DNA of 64,000 bases from Streptomyces antnestii (GTDB taxonomy: Bacteria; Actinomycetota; Actinomycetes; Streptomycetales; Streptomycetaceae). Position 1 is the first letter of the stretch; each line of letters begins with the position of its first letter. Shown here in pieces: positions 1 to 8,658 of the stretch. The stretch is taken from the NCBI RefSeq assembly GCF_004005495.1, contig NZ_RZYA01000025.1, positions 62,001-126,000 on the forward strand. The letters are read 5' to 3'. A model generated the notes under the pieces. The model saw only the letters and a list, made by a program, of their open reading frames with translations. It searched no databases and had not been told where the DNA came from. Made by a program: the position numbers and the translations under genes.

Positions 1-750
1 GAGTCCCGGCTGCGCGCGGAGGAGAACGCCCGCCTGGAGCGCGGCCTGCTCCCGACGCCGCTCCTCGGCGGTTCCCCGCTGCGTTTCGCGGCCCGCTACC
101 GCCCCGGCCGCTCCCGCGCGCTGCTCGGCGGCGACTTCTACGACGCCGTCCGCACGCCCGACGGCACGGTGCACGCCATGATCGGCGACGTCTGCGGGCA
201 CGGCCCGGACGAGGCGGCGCTCGGTGTCGAACTGCGCATCGCCTGGCGGGCGTTGACGTTCGCGGGCCTGTGCGGCGACGAACTGCTCTCCACGCTCCAG
301 CAGGTCCTCGAACACGAGCGGGAGGACGACGAGATCTTCGCGACGCTGTGCACGGTCGACATCGCGCCCGACGGCCGCAGCGCAGGCCTGTGCCTGGCGG
401 GCCACCCGTCGCCGCTGATCTCACGCCCTGGACGGCTCGCGCGGCTGCTTCCCTACGAGGACAACGGCCCGGCGCTCGGACTGCTGCCGCGCGCCCGCTG
501 GCCGCGCCGGCAGGTGGACCTCGGCCCGACGTGGAGCCTGATGCTCTACACGGACGGCCTGATCGAGGGGCGCGTGCCCGGCGGGAAGTACCGCCTGGGC
601 CAGGACGGCATGGTGGAGATCGTGCGCCGCAGGCTCGCGGAGGGGCTGCGCGGCGAGGAACTCATCGACGCGGCGGTGAACGAGGCCCGCGACCTCAACG
701 GCGGCGACCTCACGGACGACGTCGCCGTCGTCCTCCTGGACCGGGGCTGA
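1..750 (+). CDS. PP2C-family (SpoIIE-type) protein phosphatase, 5' end missing
   Basis: This is the C-terminal 249 residues of a gene that enters the window already open in frame 1. It is a metal-dependent serine phosphatase domain of the SpoIIE/PP2C class, which typically removes phosphate from anti-sigma-factor antagonists. The visible markers come in the usual order: LLP near residue 17, the metal-binding GGDFYD near 43, GDVCGHGP near 58, LYTDGLIE near 182, and the closing LTDDVAVVLL. Any N-terminal sensor (PAS, GAF or membrane) lies outside the window. The stop codon is the first of a run of degenerate 12-nt repeats (about 738-786). The next gene is convergent. Confidence 0.9.
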   Translation, partial: ESRLRAEENARLERGLLPTPLLGGSPLRFAARYRPGRSRALLGGDFYDAVRTPDGTVHAMIGDVCGHGPDEAALGVELRIAWRALTFAGLCGDELLSTLQQVLEHEREDDEIFATLCTVDIAPDGRSAGLCLAGHPSPLISRPGRLARLLPYEDNGPALGLLPRARWPRRQVDLGPTWSLMLYTDGLIEGRVPGGKYRLGQDGMVEIVRRRLAEGLRGEELIDAAVNEARDLNGGDLTDDVAVVLLDRG

Positions 751-786
751 AACCGGGTCTGAACCAGGGCTGGACCCGGGGCTGAC
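738..786. repeat. Degenerate 12-nt tandem repeat across the phosphatase stop codon
   Basis: About four copies of a 12-nt unit of the form GACCGGGGCTGA/AACCGGGTCTGA run through and beyond the stop codon. Each unit carries a potential TGA or TGG at the same place. It belongs to the pattern of stop-codon repeats seen at many gene ends in this window. Confidence 0.6.
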
Positions 787-820
787 CCGCCCAGCGATCC
801 GAGGGTGCGGGGGTGCGGGC

Positions 821-1174
821 TCAGCGCCCGCCGTTGTACGGCCCGTACGGACCGTCGCTGCTGGAGCCGCCACCACGGCGGCCCCGGCCGCCGCCCGACA
901 CCTGATGGAGCGCGGGCCGCACGTCCACGAAGAACACGATCGTCGCGACGAGCCCCGCGAGCTGCAGGAACAGCATGGGGACGAGCAGATTCACCGCGAC
1001 CGTGATCCCGAGGATGATCAGCCAGAACATCTTGTTCTGCTTGTCCGCCGCCCGGTACGCGTCCTCACGGGCGACAGCGGCCATCACCAGAGCGACCACC
1101 GCGAGCACGAGCATGGCGGTGTAGATCAGCCACATCAAGCCGCCGAAAGCCGACATCAGCACAACGCCCACCAC
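821..1174 (-). CDS. DUF2516 family small membrane protein
   Basis: A 117-residue protein with an N-terminal hydrophobic helix (about residues 10-34), the family signature REDAYRAADKQ (about 36-46), and two more hydrophobic stretches (about 50-82). A Gly/Arg/Ser/Tyr-rich cytoplasmic tail follows. The order helix, REDAYRAADKQxK, FWLIILG is diagnostic of DUF2516 in Streptomyces. The function is unknown. The start could be the GTG at 1174 or the ATG at 1156; no Shine-Dalgarno sequence decides it. It lies convergent to the phosphatase gene and downstream of the HbhA-like gene on the same strand, 135 bp away. Confidence 0.85.
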   Translation of the reverse strand: MVGVVLMSAFGGLMWLIYTAMLVLAVVALVMAAVAREDAYRAADKQNKMFWLIILGITVAVNLLVPMLFLQLAGLVATIVFFVDVRPALHQVSGGGRGRRGGGSSSDGPYGPYNGGR

Positions 1175-1309
1175 CCGAGTCAGGTCAGTCCTACGCGGTC
1201 ACCGTACCCGGAGAACGGACCGGACACCCGGTAAGTGCCCGGCCCGCCCCGAGGTACGTCGCGCCGCTATCGCAACAGCAACCGCAACCTCAACCTCAAC
1301 CGCTGCCGC

Positions 1310-1906
1310 TTACTTCGCGGAGGGCGAGGTCTTCTTCGCGGTCGTCGTCTTCTTGGCCGGGGCCTTCTTCGCCGCCACCGGCTTCTTCGCGGACGCGTCG
1401 GCCGGCGCGGGCTTCGCGGCAGCCGGCTCGTCGGCGACTACGACGGGCTCCGCGTCGGGCTCGACGGCCTCGGCGACCTCGAGGATCTCCTCGGCCGCCT
1501 CGCCGCGCCACGCCCGCACGGTCTCCTCGCCGTGCTCGGCGACCTTCTCGTACGTCTCCCGCGCCTTGACGGCGTACTCGGCGGCGACGCCGACACCGCG
1601 CAGCGCGAGGTCCTGAGCGGTCTCGCCGAACTTCTTCAGGTCGGTGTCGAGGTTGCCGAGCACCTCGGTGACCTTGGCCTGGATGGCGGCCTGGGCCTCC
1701 TTGGCGCGGCCGGCCGCCTTCTCCTGGACTTCCTTCGGGTCGGTGTTGCGCACGGCCTCGAACCGGGCCGGGGCCTCGGCACGCAGCTGCTCCACGAGGC
1801 CGGGCACCTTCTTCGCCTGCTGGTAGGCCAGCTCGGCGGTGCCGGCGGCGAAGTACAGGGGGGTCGGGTTGCTGAGGGTCTTGCGCAGGTCTTCGGTGAT
1901 GGCCAT
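1310..1906 (-). CDS. HbhA-like (heparin-binding hemagglutinin homologue) Lys/Ala-rich protein
   Basis: A 198-residue, mostly helical protein. The conserved head (ITEDLRKTL, then TPLYFAAGTAELAY, about residues 1-30) is followed by a long coiled-coil-like segment (about 30-140) and a disordered tail of AAKK/PAKK repeats (about 165-198). This architecture matches actinobacterial HbhA homologues. In mycobacteria the Lys-rich tail binds heparan sulfate; in Streptomyces the role is not established. The ATG at 1906 is chosen over the longer reading to 1927 because GGGAGGA lies about 7 nt upstream. An XRE regulator gene ends 29 bp upstream on the same strand, so the two are probably co-transcribed. 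Confidence 0.8.
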   Translation of the reverse strand: MAITEDLRKTLSNPTPLYFAAGTAELAYQQAKKVPGLVEQLRAEAPARFEAVRNTDPKEVQEKAAGRAKEAQAAIQAKVTEVLGNLDTDLKKFGETAQDLALRGVGVAAEYAVKARETYEKVAEHGEETVRAWRGEAAEEILEVAEAVEPDAEPVVVADEPAAAKPAPADASAKKPVAAKKAPAKKTTTAKKTSPSAK

Positions 1907-1934
1907 GGCGTGGTCCTCCCGGATCACATCGGCT

Positions 1935-2369
1935 TCAGCTTGAGGGTTCGGCGTCGCCCAGGTCGGCCGTGCGGGGGCCGTCGTCGGGGCTTCCTACTTC
2001 GTCCGCGCCGTGCTGGACCTCGGTCCCGTTCTCTTTCCTGAAGGACTCGTAGATCTGCAACAGCACTTGTTTCTGGCGCTCGTTGAGCGAGGGGTCGGCG
2101 AGGATGACGGCGCGCGTCTCCACTTCGTCCCGCTCCCGCTCCGCATCGAGGATCCCGGCCCTCACGTACAGCGTCTCCGCGGAGATCCGCAGGGCCTTGG
2201 CGACCTGCTGAAGGACCTCCGCGCTCGGCTTGCGAAGCCCGCGCTCGATCTGGCTCAGATACGGATTGGACACCCCGGCGGCATCGGCGAGCTGCCTGAG
2301 CGAGAGCTGCGCGCTGCGGCGCTGCTCCCGCAGGTAGTCACCGAGATTGCCGACGTTGAGCGATGCCAT
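1935..2369 (-). CDS. XRE/Cro-type helix-turn-helix regulator
   Basis: A 144-residue regulator. Residues about 10-65 form a Cro/C1-type HTH (LGDYLREQRRSAQLSLRQLA, then GVSNPYLSQIERG, then a helix ending in a VAKALRIS motif). The remainder is an acidic, helical C-terminal region with no recognisable ligand domain. The ATG at 2369 gives the normal N-terminus of the family; the reading frame stays open far upstream but without family resemblance. A perfect inverted repeat 27 bp upstream (2396-2423) is the likely autoregulatory operator. It sits directly upstream of the HbhA-like gene on the same strand, which is its likely target. Confidence 0.85.
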   Translation of the reverse strand: MASLNVGNLGDYLREQRRSAQLSLRQLADAAGVSNPYLSQIERGLRKPSAEVLQQVAKALRISAETLYVRAGILDAERERDEVETRAVILADPSLNERQKQVLLQIYESFRKENGTEVQHGADEVGSPDDGPRTADLGDAEPSS

Positions 2370-2395
2370 GCTCCGATACTGCCCCGACCGCGCTA

Positions 2396-2423
2396 ACTTT
2401 TGCAAGCAGCCGCTTGCAAAAGT
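2396..2423. promoter_or_regulatory. Perfect 12-bp inverted repeat, likely operator of the XRE regulator
   Basis: Arms ACTTTTGCAAGC and GCTTGCAAAAGT match perfectly around a 4-nt spacer (AGCC). The A/T-rich arms stand out in DNA of this GC content. The element lies 27-54 bp before the XRE start codon, overlapping where its promoter should be, so autoregulation is the simplest reading. That role is inferred. Confidence 0.7.
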
Positions 2424-2558
2424 GTTCCAGACCACCCGGAAGGCCGAACCCCCCAGAGGGCCGATGTCCGTTCTCAGTAGATGTGGCGAGTTCCAGTGGT
2501 TCTGGCAAACGACCTGGCGGAGTCCCGGCGAAGCTGGCCGGCCTGTACGGTCCACCGC

Positions 2559-3344
2559 ATGGTTGACGAGTTCGATGTGGCTCAAGCTCTGCGCGGTGGG
2601 ATACCAGACAGGGCGCGAGCCTGGGCCTTCGTTCGGGACTTTGCCGCAGCGTGGGCGGAGCCGCTCGCCGACGGCGCGGGTACGCGAGCGGAGGAGCTGG
2701 AGCGAGCCGAGGAGATGCTGGGGCTCACGCTGCCGACCGCGCTGCGCGAGGCGTACTCGCTTCTCGGTACGCGTCACGACCTCACCGGCAACCAGGACCC
2801 GCTGCTGCGCCCTTCCGAGCTGTTCGTGCACGACGAGTTCGGTGGAGTGCTCGTCTTCCGCAGCGAGAACCAGGGATGCGCTTTCTGGGGAGTGCGGCTG
2901 CGGGACCTCGGTCAGGACGATCCGCCGGTGTTCGTCCAGTCACGGGATGGTTGGGTCCGCTACCTGGAGCGGGTCTCCTTGGCCTGTATCGAGCTCGTAC
3001 TCAGCGAGACACTGCTTGGCGGCGGAGGACGGCTCTACAACGCCTGCGAACTTCCCGCCAGCCTGATTCGAGAGCTACCGAGTCGGTTCGCGCCGGTGGA
3101 GTTTCCCGAGTACCCGATGTGGACGGGGAAGGAAGAGTCACCCGTGTGCTGGTTTTCCGCGCCGGGGAAGCTCTTGCGGCTCGACGGACTGAGTGACCAC
3201 AGCTGGCTGCACGTTCGGGGAAGTACGTTCGCCGACCTGGAGTCGCTCTGCGCCGCCCTCCCCGGCCACTGGGTACGTGGGTACTCAGAGCCGTTGGAAG
3301 CCGACGAACTGCCTTTCGAGGCATCCGAGGGTCTGCTTGGATGA
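2559..3344 (+). CDS. SMI1/KNR4 (SUKH) family protein
   Basis: A 261-residue protein whose N-terminal part carries the SUKH signature: an acidic helix, then EEMLGLTLPTALREAYSLLG, and later VFRSENQGCAFWGVRL. SUKH proteins are often immunity proteins against polymorphic nuclease toxins, but many stand alone with no known role. No toxin is encoded next to it here. The ATG at 2559 is preceded 6 nt upstream by TACGGT, a TANNNT-type -10 box, which would give a leaderless transcript; the frame is open further upstream to 2481. It begins an accessory patch of orphan families (DUF5958, DUF4240, unknown) next to the Tn7-like element. Confidence 0.75.
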   Translation: MVDEFDVAQALRGGIPDRARAWAFVRDFAAAWAEPLADGAGTRAEELERAEEMLGLTLPTALREAYSLLGTRHDLTGNQDPLLRPSELFVHDEFGGVLVFRSENQGCAFWGVRLRDLGQDDPPVFVQSRDGWVRYLERVSLACIELVLSETLLGGGGRLYNACELPASLIRELPSRFAPVEFPEYPMWTGKEESPVCWFSAPGKLLRLDGLSDHSWLHVRGSTFADLESLCAALPGHWVRGYSEPLEADELPFEASEGLLG

Positions 3345-3378
3345 CCGGGAAAGTCTGTGAACCGAGCGCAACGGGGGC

Positions 3379-3798
3379 GTGTGGATGGCTGATCCGTACA
3401 TCATTCTCAACGAACTCGCCCAGGAGCTTCGGCCGATGCCACAGGGAATCGAGTGGTTCGAGGGCCTCTCGACTGAGGAGCAGTCCAACACCCTGCGCCT
3501 CCTGTCACATTTCTGCATTCAGGCCCGCGCCACCGCCGAGGACGGCCCGGAAAGTATCCGACGCGCCGGGCTCCGCGCCACGCACACACCGGCAGTTCTG
3601 ATCACACGAGGGCGGATCGACCAGCAACTCGGGAAGATCGCCAGTCTCACCCCGCACGACGAGCGACTCAAGTCATTCCGGCTACTGATCGCGGTGCTGG
3701 CCGTCGCCGACGAACGCCGACGAGAGCGCTTCTGCTCCGACGGTTGCGGCCACGCGTGGCATCGCCTGTCTGTCGACACCCCCGAAGCCTCAGCCTGA
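3379..3798 (+). CDS. DUF5958 family protein
   Basis: A 139-residue protein recognised by the conserved blocks EWFEGLS, ARATAEDGPESIRRAGLR, THTPAVLITRGR, and a C-terminal RRERFCSDGCGHAWHRL with two cysteines and two histidines that may bind a metal. The family has no assigned function. Start is GTG 3379, or ATG 3385 two codons later. The SUKH gene ends 34 bp upstream on the same strand, so the two may be co-transcribed. It is convergent with the DUF4240 gene, with an 18-bp gap. Confidence 0.7.
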   Translation: MWMADPYIILNELAQELRPMPQGIEWFEGLSTEEQSNTLRLLSHFCIQARATAEDGPESIRRAGLRATHTPAVLITRGRIDQQLGKIASLTPHDERLKSFRLLIAVLAVADERRRERFCSDGCGHAWHRLSVDTPEASA

Positions 3799-3816
3799 TC
3801 CCTCGCGCTTTCGCGC

Positions 3817-4410
3817 CTACCGGGCCAGTGGCCGGAGGGGAAACATCGCGCTCAGCCTCGGCAGTTTGCGCATCGCTTCGTCTTCGCATCGCACGTCCCA
3901 CTGCTCGCCGCGCGGCCCTGGATTGCCGCCTACAGCGCCCTGCTCGGCTTCGACGGCTTCATAAAATGCGTCGCCGCAGTCGTCATCCGCGCGGGTGAGT
4001 AGTCCATACGCCTCCATGGCGACGTAGTCGAGAGACTCCCACTCCGGCCAGCCGTCGTTCCAGAGCTCCCGAGGGCGACCCACCAGGCACTGAACCTCTG
4101 GAGTGTCGGCCAGAGCGTCGGGATCGATCACTGCCCGCGCGAAGGCTTCCCGACCGATCCCCACCATCCACAGGCCGAAGTAGCAGAATCCGTCGTCCGA
4201 ACACCAGCCGCCGAAGATCCGCTCCGCAGCAGCCCATAGATCCCAGGTGAAGGCTTCGTGCGTCACTTCGTCCAGGCGAACCTGGAACTGCACGATCTCT
4301 GTCAGCGGCCTCCGCGACAACTCGTCACGCAACCACGTCAGCCGTTCGTCCCGGCCCCGCGTCTGCCGTCGGCACTCTTCGATGAGCTTCCAGAAGGAAT
4401 CGATGTCCAC
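3817..4410 (-). CDS. DUF4240 domain protein
   Basis: A 197-residue protein starting from GTG with the typical DUF4240 opening (MDIDSFWKLIEECR). The aromatic centre (DLWAAAERIFGGWCSDDGFCYFGLWMVGIG, about residues 55-85) is also characteristic. The DUF4240 module is found in scattered actinobacterial proteins, some related to the MolR annotation, without a biochemical function. The gene is convergent with DUF5958 and divergent from the small ORF at 4468. It is part of the accessory patch between the core XRE/HbhA genes and the transposon. Confidence 0.75.
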   Translation of the reverse strand: MDIDSFWKLIEECRRQTRGRDERLTWLRDELSRRPLTEIVQFQVRLDEVTHEAFTWDLWAAAERIFGGWCSDDGFCYFGLWMVGIGREAFARAVIDPDALADTPEVQCLVGRPRELWNDGWPEWESLDYVAMEAYGLLTRADDDCGDAFYEAVEAEQGAVGGNPGPRGEQWDVRCEDEAMRKLPRLSAMFPLRPLAR

Positions 4411-4467
4411 GGCGGCACTGTGCCAGACACCTCTGACACCTCAGGGTCGGCGAACTATGTTCGAGCA

Positions 4468-4734
4468 GTGGAGAACACGGAGATCATCATCAAGCTCACC
4501 TCTGATGAAGCGCTGGTCCTGTCGGACTGGCTGGAGCGAGTGCAGATGACGGACCTCAGCCGTCTCGTCGACGACGAGGCCGTCTGGGCGCCCATTCATA
4601 GGCTGGCCGGAACGCTCGACAAGTCCCTGCCTGGGATCTTCGCAGCGGACTATGGCGAACGCCTGGACGCGGCGCGTCGCAGGCTTCGACCCGCCTCAGA
4701 CGATCTCGCCAGTGATCATGAAGACTCTGACTGA
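4468..4734 (+). CDS. Small conserved protein of unknown function
   Basis: An 88-residue acidic protein (EIIIKLTSDEALVLSDWLER, later VWAPIHRLAGTLDKSLPGIF). It resembles short Streptomyces hypothetical proteins with the same LSDWLERVQ and PIHRLAG blocks; no function is known. Start is GTG 4468. TATGTT ends 7 nt before it and fits a -10 box of a leaderless promoter. A longer in-frame opening to 4258 exists but overlaps the divergent DUF4240 gene and is unlikely. It is the last gene before the left end of the Tn7-like element. Confidence 0.6.
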   Translation: MENTEIIIKLTSDEALVLSDWLERVQMTDLSRLVDDEAVWAPIHRLAGTLDKSLPGIFAADYGERLDAARRRLRPASDDLASDHEDSD

Positions 4735-4807
4735 GCTGGCTCGCAGCATCACTCACATGAGGGGTTTCAGCCCAAAACTTCTGGTGGATTCCCATTGATT
4801 CTGGACA

Positions 4808-5569
4808 GTGAAGTCCATGGGGTTGGGCGGGACGAGTGATACGGCACCGCTGGACGTGGGCGGATTCGAGGTCGGTTGGCGGGATGCCAAAGGTGAACAC
4901 CGCCGACCGCTGAGTGAGGCGGAGGAGGTCGAGTTCGAGACGGGACTGCCAGTACGTGGTTTCCCTTCATACCGCGGCCAGCGGAACTTCCCGGGCCTGT
5001 ACTGGTCGGCCACAACAGGCGGGCATGTGGGGTTCGAGTCGTGGCTGGAGCGGGATCACGCGATGCTGCTGGACTTCACACCCGAGGTGACTGGTCTGCT
5101 GTCGCAGCCGCTGTGGCTGTTCTGGCAGAACGACAAGGGCCGGGTGGTCTCGCACGCGCCGGACTACTTCGCACGGTTCGAGGACGGCCGGGGATTGCTG
5201 GTGGACTGCCGGCCTCTGGACCGGGTCGACGAGCGGTCGGCGGCCAAGTTCGCCGTGACGCGGCTGGCTTGTGAAGCGGTGGGCTGGGGCTACCGGGTGG
5301 TCGGGATGGTGGACCCGGTCCGGATGGCCAATGTCCGCTGGCTGGCGGGGTATCGACACCCTCGGCATGCGACCACCGCGGGGATGGCCGAGCGGCTGAT
5401 GGCGGTGTTCTCGGTGCCCTCACCGCTGGTGGGGCAGGCGTCACTGTTGGGTGACCCGATTGCGGTGCTACCAGCGGTGTTCCACCTGCTCTGGGCGGGG
5501 CGGCTCCGGGCGGACCTGGCCAAGCCACTGACGGACACGACGCTGGTGTCGCGGACAGAGTCGTGGTGA
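4808..5569 (+). CDS. tnsA: TnsA-like transposase endonuclease subunit
   Basis: A 253-residue protein of the TnsA family, the restriction-like nuclease that cuts the 5' strands at the transposon ends together with TnsB. Key blocks are GFESWLERDHAMLLDF (about residues 77-92, with the active-site Glu), VSHAPDYFARFEDGRGLLVDCRP (about 117-139, with the metal-binding Asp) and an AAKFAVTRLACEAVGWGYRVV segment. The canonical QxK lysine of Tn7 TnsA corresponds here to the arginine of VDCRP, as I recall for other actinobacterial relatives. Start is GTG 4808 or ATG 4817. The stop overlaps the tnsB start. Confidence 0.8.
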   Translation: MKSMGLGGTSDTAPLDVGGFEVGWRDAKGEHRRPLSEAEEVEFETGLPVRGFPSYRGQRNFPGLYWSATTGGHVGFESWLERDHAMLLDFTPEVTGLLSQPLWLFWQNDKGRVVSHAPDYFARFEDGRGLLVDCRPLDRVDERSAAKFAVTRLACEAVGWGYRVVGMVDPVRMANVRWLAGYRHPRHATTAGMAERLMAVFSVPSPLVGQASLLGDPIAVLPAVFHLLWAGRLRADLAKPLTDTTLVSRTESW

Positions 5570-7605
5570 GCGGACGGGCGGCGCTGCGAGTCGGCGACCA
5601 GGTCCGGCTCGACGAGCGGCTGCACACCGTGGTCGGATTGTCAGGGACGCTGGTGCGGCTGTCCGACGAGGCTGGGCGGGCGAGTCTTGTGCTACTGCCT
5701 CACCTACTGGCCGCCGAAGGCTTCGAGTTCCTTGGTCAGCGGGACGGGTCACCGGTAGTGGCGCCCTTCGCGTTGCTGGACACCGTTCCGCCACTGGAGG
5801 CAGAGAAGGCCACCGCCTGGGAACAGCATCTACTGGAGCTGGAGTCCGGGCGGCAAAGCGGTATCGGAGCCGGGGCGGGGCCGCGGCCGGAGTACGACCC
5901 GGCCCGGCATACCTTGGAGGAGCGGATCGCCGCGAAGGCCACCGAGTTGCGTGCCCTGGGCTGGACGGTGAGCGCGCGGACGGTCGAGAGGATGCGGACC
6001 CGCTACCGGGATCAAGGGGTCTGGGGGCTGGTCGATCACCGCAAGACCCGTCTGTCCTCGCCGACGGGCCGGGCTGATGAGCGGGTGGTGGCAGCCGTCG
6101 CGGAGGTGCTGGCCTGCCAGCTGAACGAGTCGACTGGGACACGAAACCGGGTGCGGCGCCGGGTCGAGGCCCTGCTTGCCGAGCAGCACGGGGCCGGGGT
6201 GGTGCCGATGCCGTCGAAGACGACGTTCTACCGGCTTGTCGAGGCAGTGAGCGCGGGCACGCACGCCTTCGGTTCGGCTGCTTCCCGCCGCTCCCAAGCT
6301 CGTCGGCCCGAGGGAATGTTCACGCCGTCCGCGGCCTGCCGACCGGGCGAGCTGGTACAGATCGACACGACTCCACTGGATGTGCTGGTGATCCTGGAGG
6401 ACGGGGTGAGCGGTCGTCCGGAACTGACTATCGCCGTTGACGTGGCGACCCGGACAATCTGCGCGGCGGTGCTGCGGCCGGCGGGCACCAAGGCGGTCGA
6501 TGCGTCGCTGCTGCTGGCGAAGATGCTGGTCCCCGAGCCGCTGCGGCCGGGCTGGCCGGAGGCCCTGGCCCTGTCGGCGACGCTGATTCCGCACGCCCGG
6601 CTGCTGGACATCGACGCCCGGCTGGAGCAGGCCGCCGCGAAACCGGTGATCGTCCCGGAAACCATCGGCATCGATCACGGCAAGGTGTTCGTCTCCGACG
6701 CGTTCATCGCCGCCTGTCGGTCGCTGGGCGTCTCCGTGCAGCCCTCGCGGCCCGCCACTCCGACGGACAAGGCCATCGTGGAGCGGACGTTCTCCTCCAT
6801 CAACACCCTGTTCTGCCAGCACGTTTCCGGCTACACAGGCTCCAACACGGACCGCCGCGGCGCGGGTGTCGAGGCGGTATGGACGCTCGCCGAACTCGAT
6901 GACCTTCTTCAGGAATGGATCGTGGCCTGCTGGCAGCAGCGGCCGCACGACGGGCTTCGTAGTCCGTTCCTACCCGGCCGGTCGATGTCACCCAACGACG
7001 CGTACGCGCTGCTTGTGGCCCGCACCGGCTACGTCCCGCTGCCGCTGAGCGGTCTCGACTACCTCGAACTGCTGCCGGCGGTCTGGCGGTCGGTGAACGA
7101 CTACGGAATCCGTATCGACCATCGCACCTACAACTGCCCGGAGTTGGCTCCGCTACGGCGCCAACCTTCGGGATTGGCCGCGAAAGGCGGTCTCTGGGAG
7201 GTCCACTACGACCCCTACGACCTGTCTCAGGTCTGGGTACGCAACGCGCGCACCGGAGAGTGGATCACGGTTCCGTGGACACACCGGCACCTGGTCTCGA
7301 CACCGTTCGCGGACTTCACCTGGCGCCGAGCCCGGGACCTGCTTGCGATGCGGGGCCAGGACGACACCAACCAAGCCGCCGTGGCCGCAGCAGTCGACCA
7401 GTTGCTGACGCGGGCGGAAACCGGGCCGGACCGCCGTATCGCGGCCCGTACCCGCGCCGCCCTGGAGCCCGCCCGGTCCGTCCCTGCTCTGCCGCAGGCT
7501 TCAGCTCCGGAAGACGCCGAGGACGAGACCACCGTCCTGGAGCAGCCGTCGAACGTCATTCCCTTCGGCGTCTTCGACGCCTTCACCGACGGGAGCCGCC
7601 TGTGA
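5566..7605 (+). CDS. tnsB: TnsB/TniA/Mu-type DDE transposase
   Basis: A 679-residue transposase. An N-terminal DNA-binding part holds two HTH-like segments (for example EERIAAKATELRALGWTVSARTVERM, about residues 123-148). The rve-type catalytic core carries QIDTTPLDV (Asp near 267), IGIDHGKVFVSD (Asp near 370) and AIVERTFSSINTLF (Glu near 406), giving a complete DDE triad. A Mu-type C-terminal barrel follows (YGIRIDHRTYNCPEL, about 510-525). Start is GTG 5566, which overlaps the tnsA stop as GTGA; GTG 5563 is the alternative. It joins the 3' ends of the element to target DNA. The following tnsC starts inside its stop codon (7602). Confidence 0.88.
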   Translation: MSGRAALRVGDQVRLDERLHTVVGLSGTLVRLSDEAGRASLVLLPHLLAAEGFEFLGQRDGSPVVAPFALLDTVPPLEAEKATAWEQHLLELESGRQSGIGAGAGPRPEYDPARHTLEERIAAKATELRALGWTVSARTVERMRTRYRDQGVWGLVDHRKTRLSSPTGRADERVVAAVAEVLACQLNESTGTRNRVRRRVEALLAEQHGAGVVPMPSKTTFYRLVEAVSAGTHAFGSAASRRSQARRPEGMFTPSAACRPGELVQIDTTPLDVLVILEDGVSGRPELTIAVDVATRTICAAVLRPAGTKAVDASLLLAKMLVPEPLRPGWPEALALSATLIPHARLLDIDARLEQAAAKPVIVPETIGIDHGKVFVSDAFIAACRSLGVSVQPSRPATPTDKAIVERTFSSINTLFCQHVSGYTGSNTDRRGAGVEAVWTLAELDDLLQEWIVACWQQRPHDGLRSPFLPGRSMSPNDAYALLVARTGYVPLPLSGLDYLELLPAVWRSVNDYGIRIDHRTYNCPELAPLRRQPSGLAAKGGLWEVHYDPYDLSQVWVRNARTGEWITVPWTHRHLVSTPFADFTWRRARDLLAMRGQDDTNQAAVAAAVDQLLTRAETGPDRRIAARTRAALEPARSVPALPQASAPEDAEDETTVLEQPSNVIPFGVFDAFTDGSRL

Positions 7606-8655
7606 GCGAGGCTCCACCACAGGACATCGCCAACCCGCAGATGTCACTGACCACGAAGGAAGGCTGGCGGGCGTTCGTCGACGAGAACCCTGAGCCCCCG
7701 CCGTCACTCCCGTCCGGCACCGTCCTGGATGAGGGCGAGCTGGAGTCCTACAGGGAAGCGCGGGTCGACTACCACACACGATCCGTCATCGTGAACACTC
7801 CGACGATCCGCGGCGTAGTCACTACGGGTCGCAAACGCATCGTGCTCAACCGGCACCAAATCTCCGCCCGTCGCGGCCTGATCGTGTCCGGTTCGGCCGG
7901 CACCGGCAAGACCACAGCGATCACCCAGCTGGGCAAGAACGTCGAACAGATCACCCGGCGGCGCAGCCCCAACGCCGTCGGCGGACTGCCGGTCGTCTTC
8001 GTCACCGTCCCCCCCAGCGGCTACCCCGAAGATGCTCGCAGGCGAGTTCGCCCGATTCCTTGGCATCCCGCTGGAGCACCGCATGAGCCAGGTCCAGATC
8101 ACCAACGCCGTCTGTGACCTGCTCGGAAAGCTCGGCACCACACTCGTCCTGGTCGACGAGATCCACAACCTCGACCTGACCACCCGCAACGGAGCCGAGG
8201 CATCCGATCAGCTGAAGTACCTCTCGGAACGGATCGCGGCCACCTTCGTGCTTGCTGGTCTCGACGTCGAGACCAGCAGCCTGTTCCAGGGCACTCGCGG
8301 ACAGCAGATCGCCGGCCGCTACACGGTCATCCCCTCCCGACCCTTCGGCCACAAGAACCGCGCGGACAAGGAGAGCTGGCAGGCCCTGGTGGTGACGATG
8401 GAGGACTCCCTGCGACTACACGCCCATCGTCCCGGCACCTTGGTCGCCATGGCCGATTACCTTCACGAGCGCACTGGCGGGCTGATCGGCAGTCTTTCCC
8501 AGCTCATCCGAGAAGCCGCAGTCGACGCCATCGACAGCGGAACGGAAAAGATCACCAAGCGCATGCTCGACGAGATCGAGCTCGACCACGCTGTCCAGAA
8601 GACCCGGGCCGATCGCCCCCGAGCCAAATACGCCCGCAGGCCGAAGGCGGCCTGA
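7602..8655 (+). pseudogene. tnsC: TnsC/TniB-type AAA+ ATPase, frameshifted at a C7 run
   Basis: This would encode the ~350-residue AAA+ regulator that links TniQ to the transposase. It starts at GTG 7602 (overlapping the tnsB stop). It carries Walker A GSAGTGKTT (about residues 97-105) before the break, and after it Walker B LVLVDEIHNL and a sensor segment (RIAATFVLAGLD). The first frame runs out at 8117; the family sequence resumes in the +1 frame from about 8011 (PPAATPKMLAGEFARFLGIPL). Exactly one extra base explains this, in the seven-C run at 8009-8015. It may be a real inactivating insertion, a sequencing error, or a +1 slip at CCC-C. The frame then runs to 8655, 3 bp before tniQ. Confidence 0.8.
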
Positions 8656-8658
8656 GCA

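Noticed and set aside
5830..6948. Long antisense frame across tnsB
   Set aside because: The forward frame has a complete DDE triad and normal length; the reverse frame has no family features.
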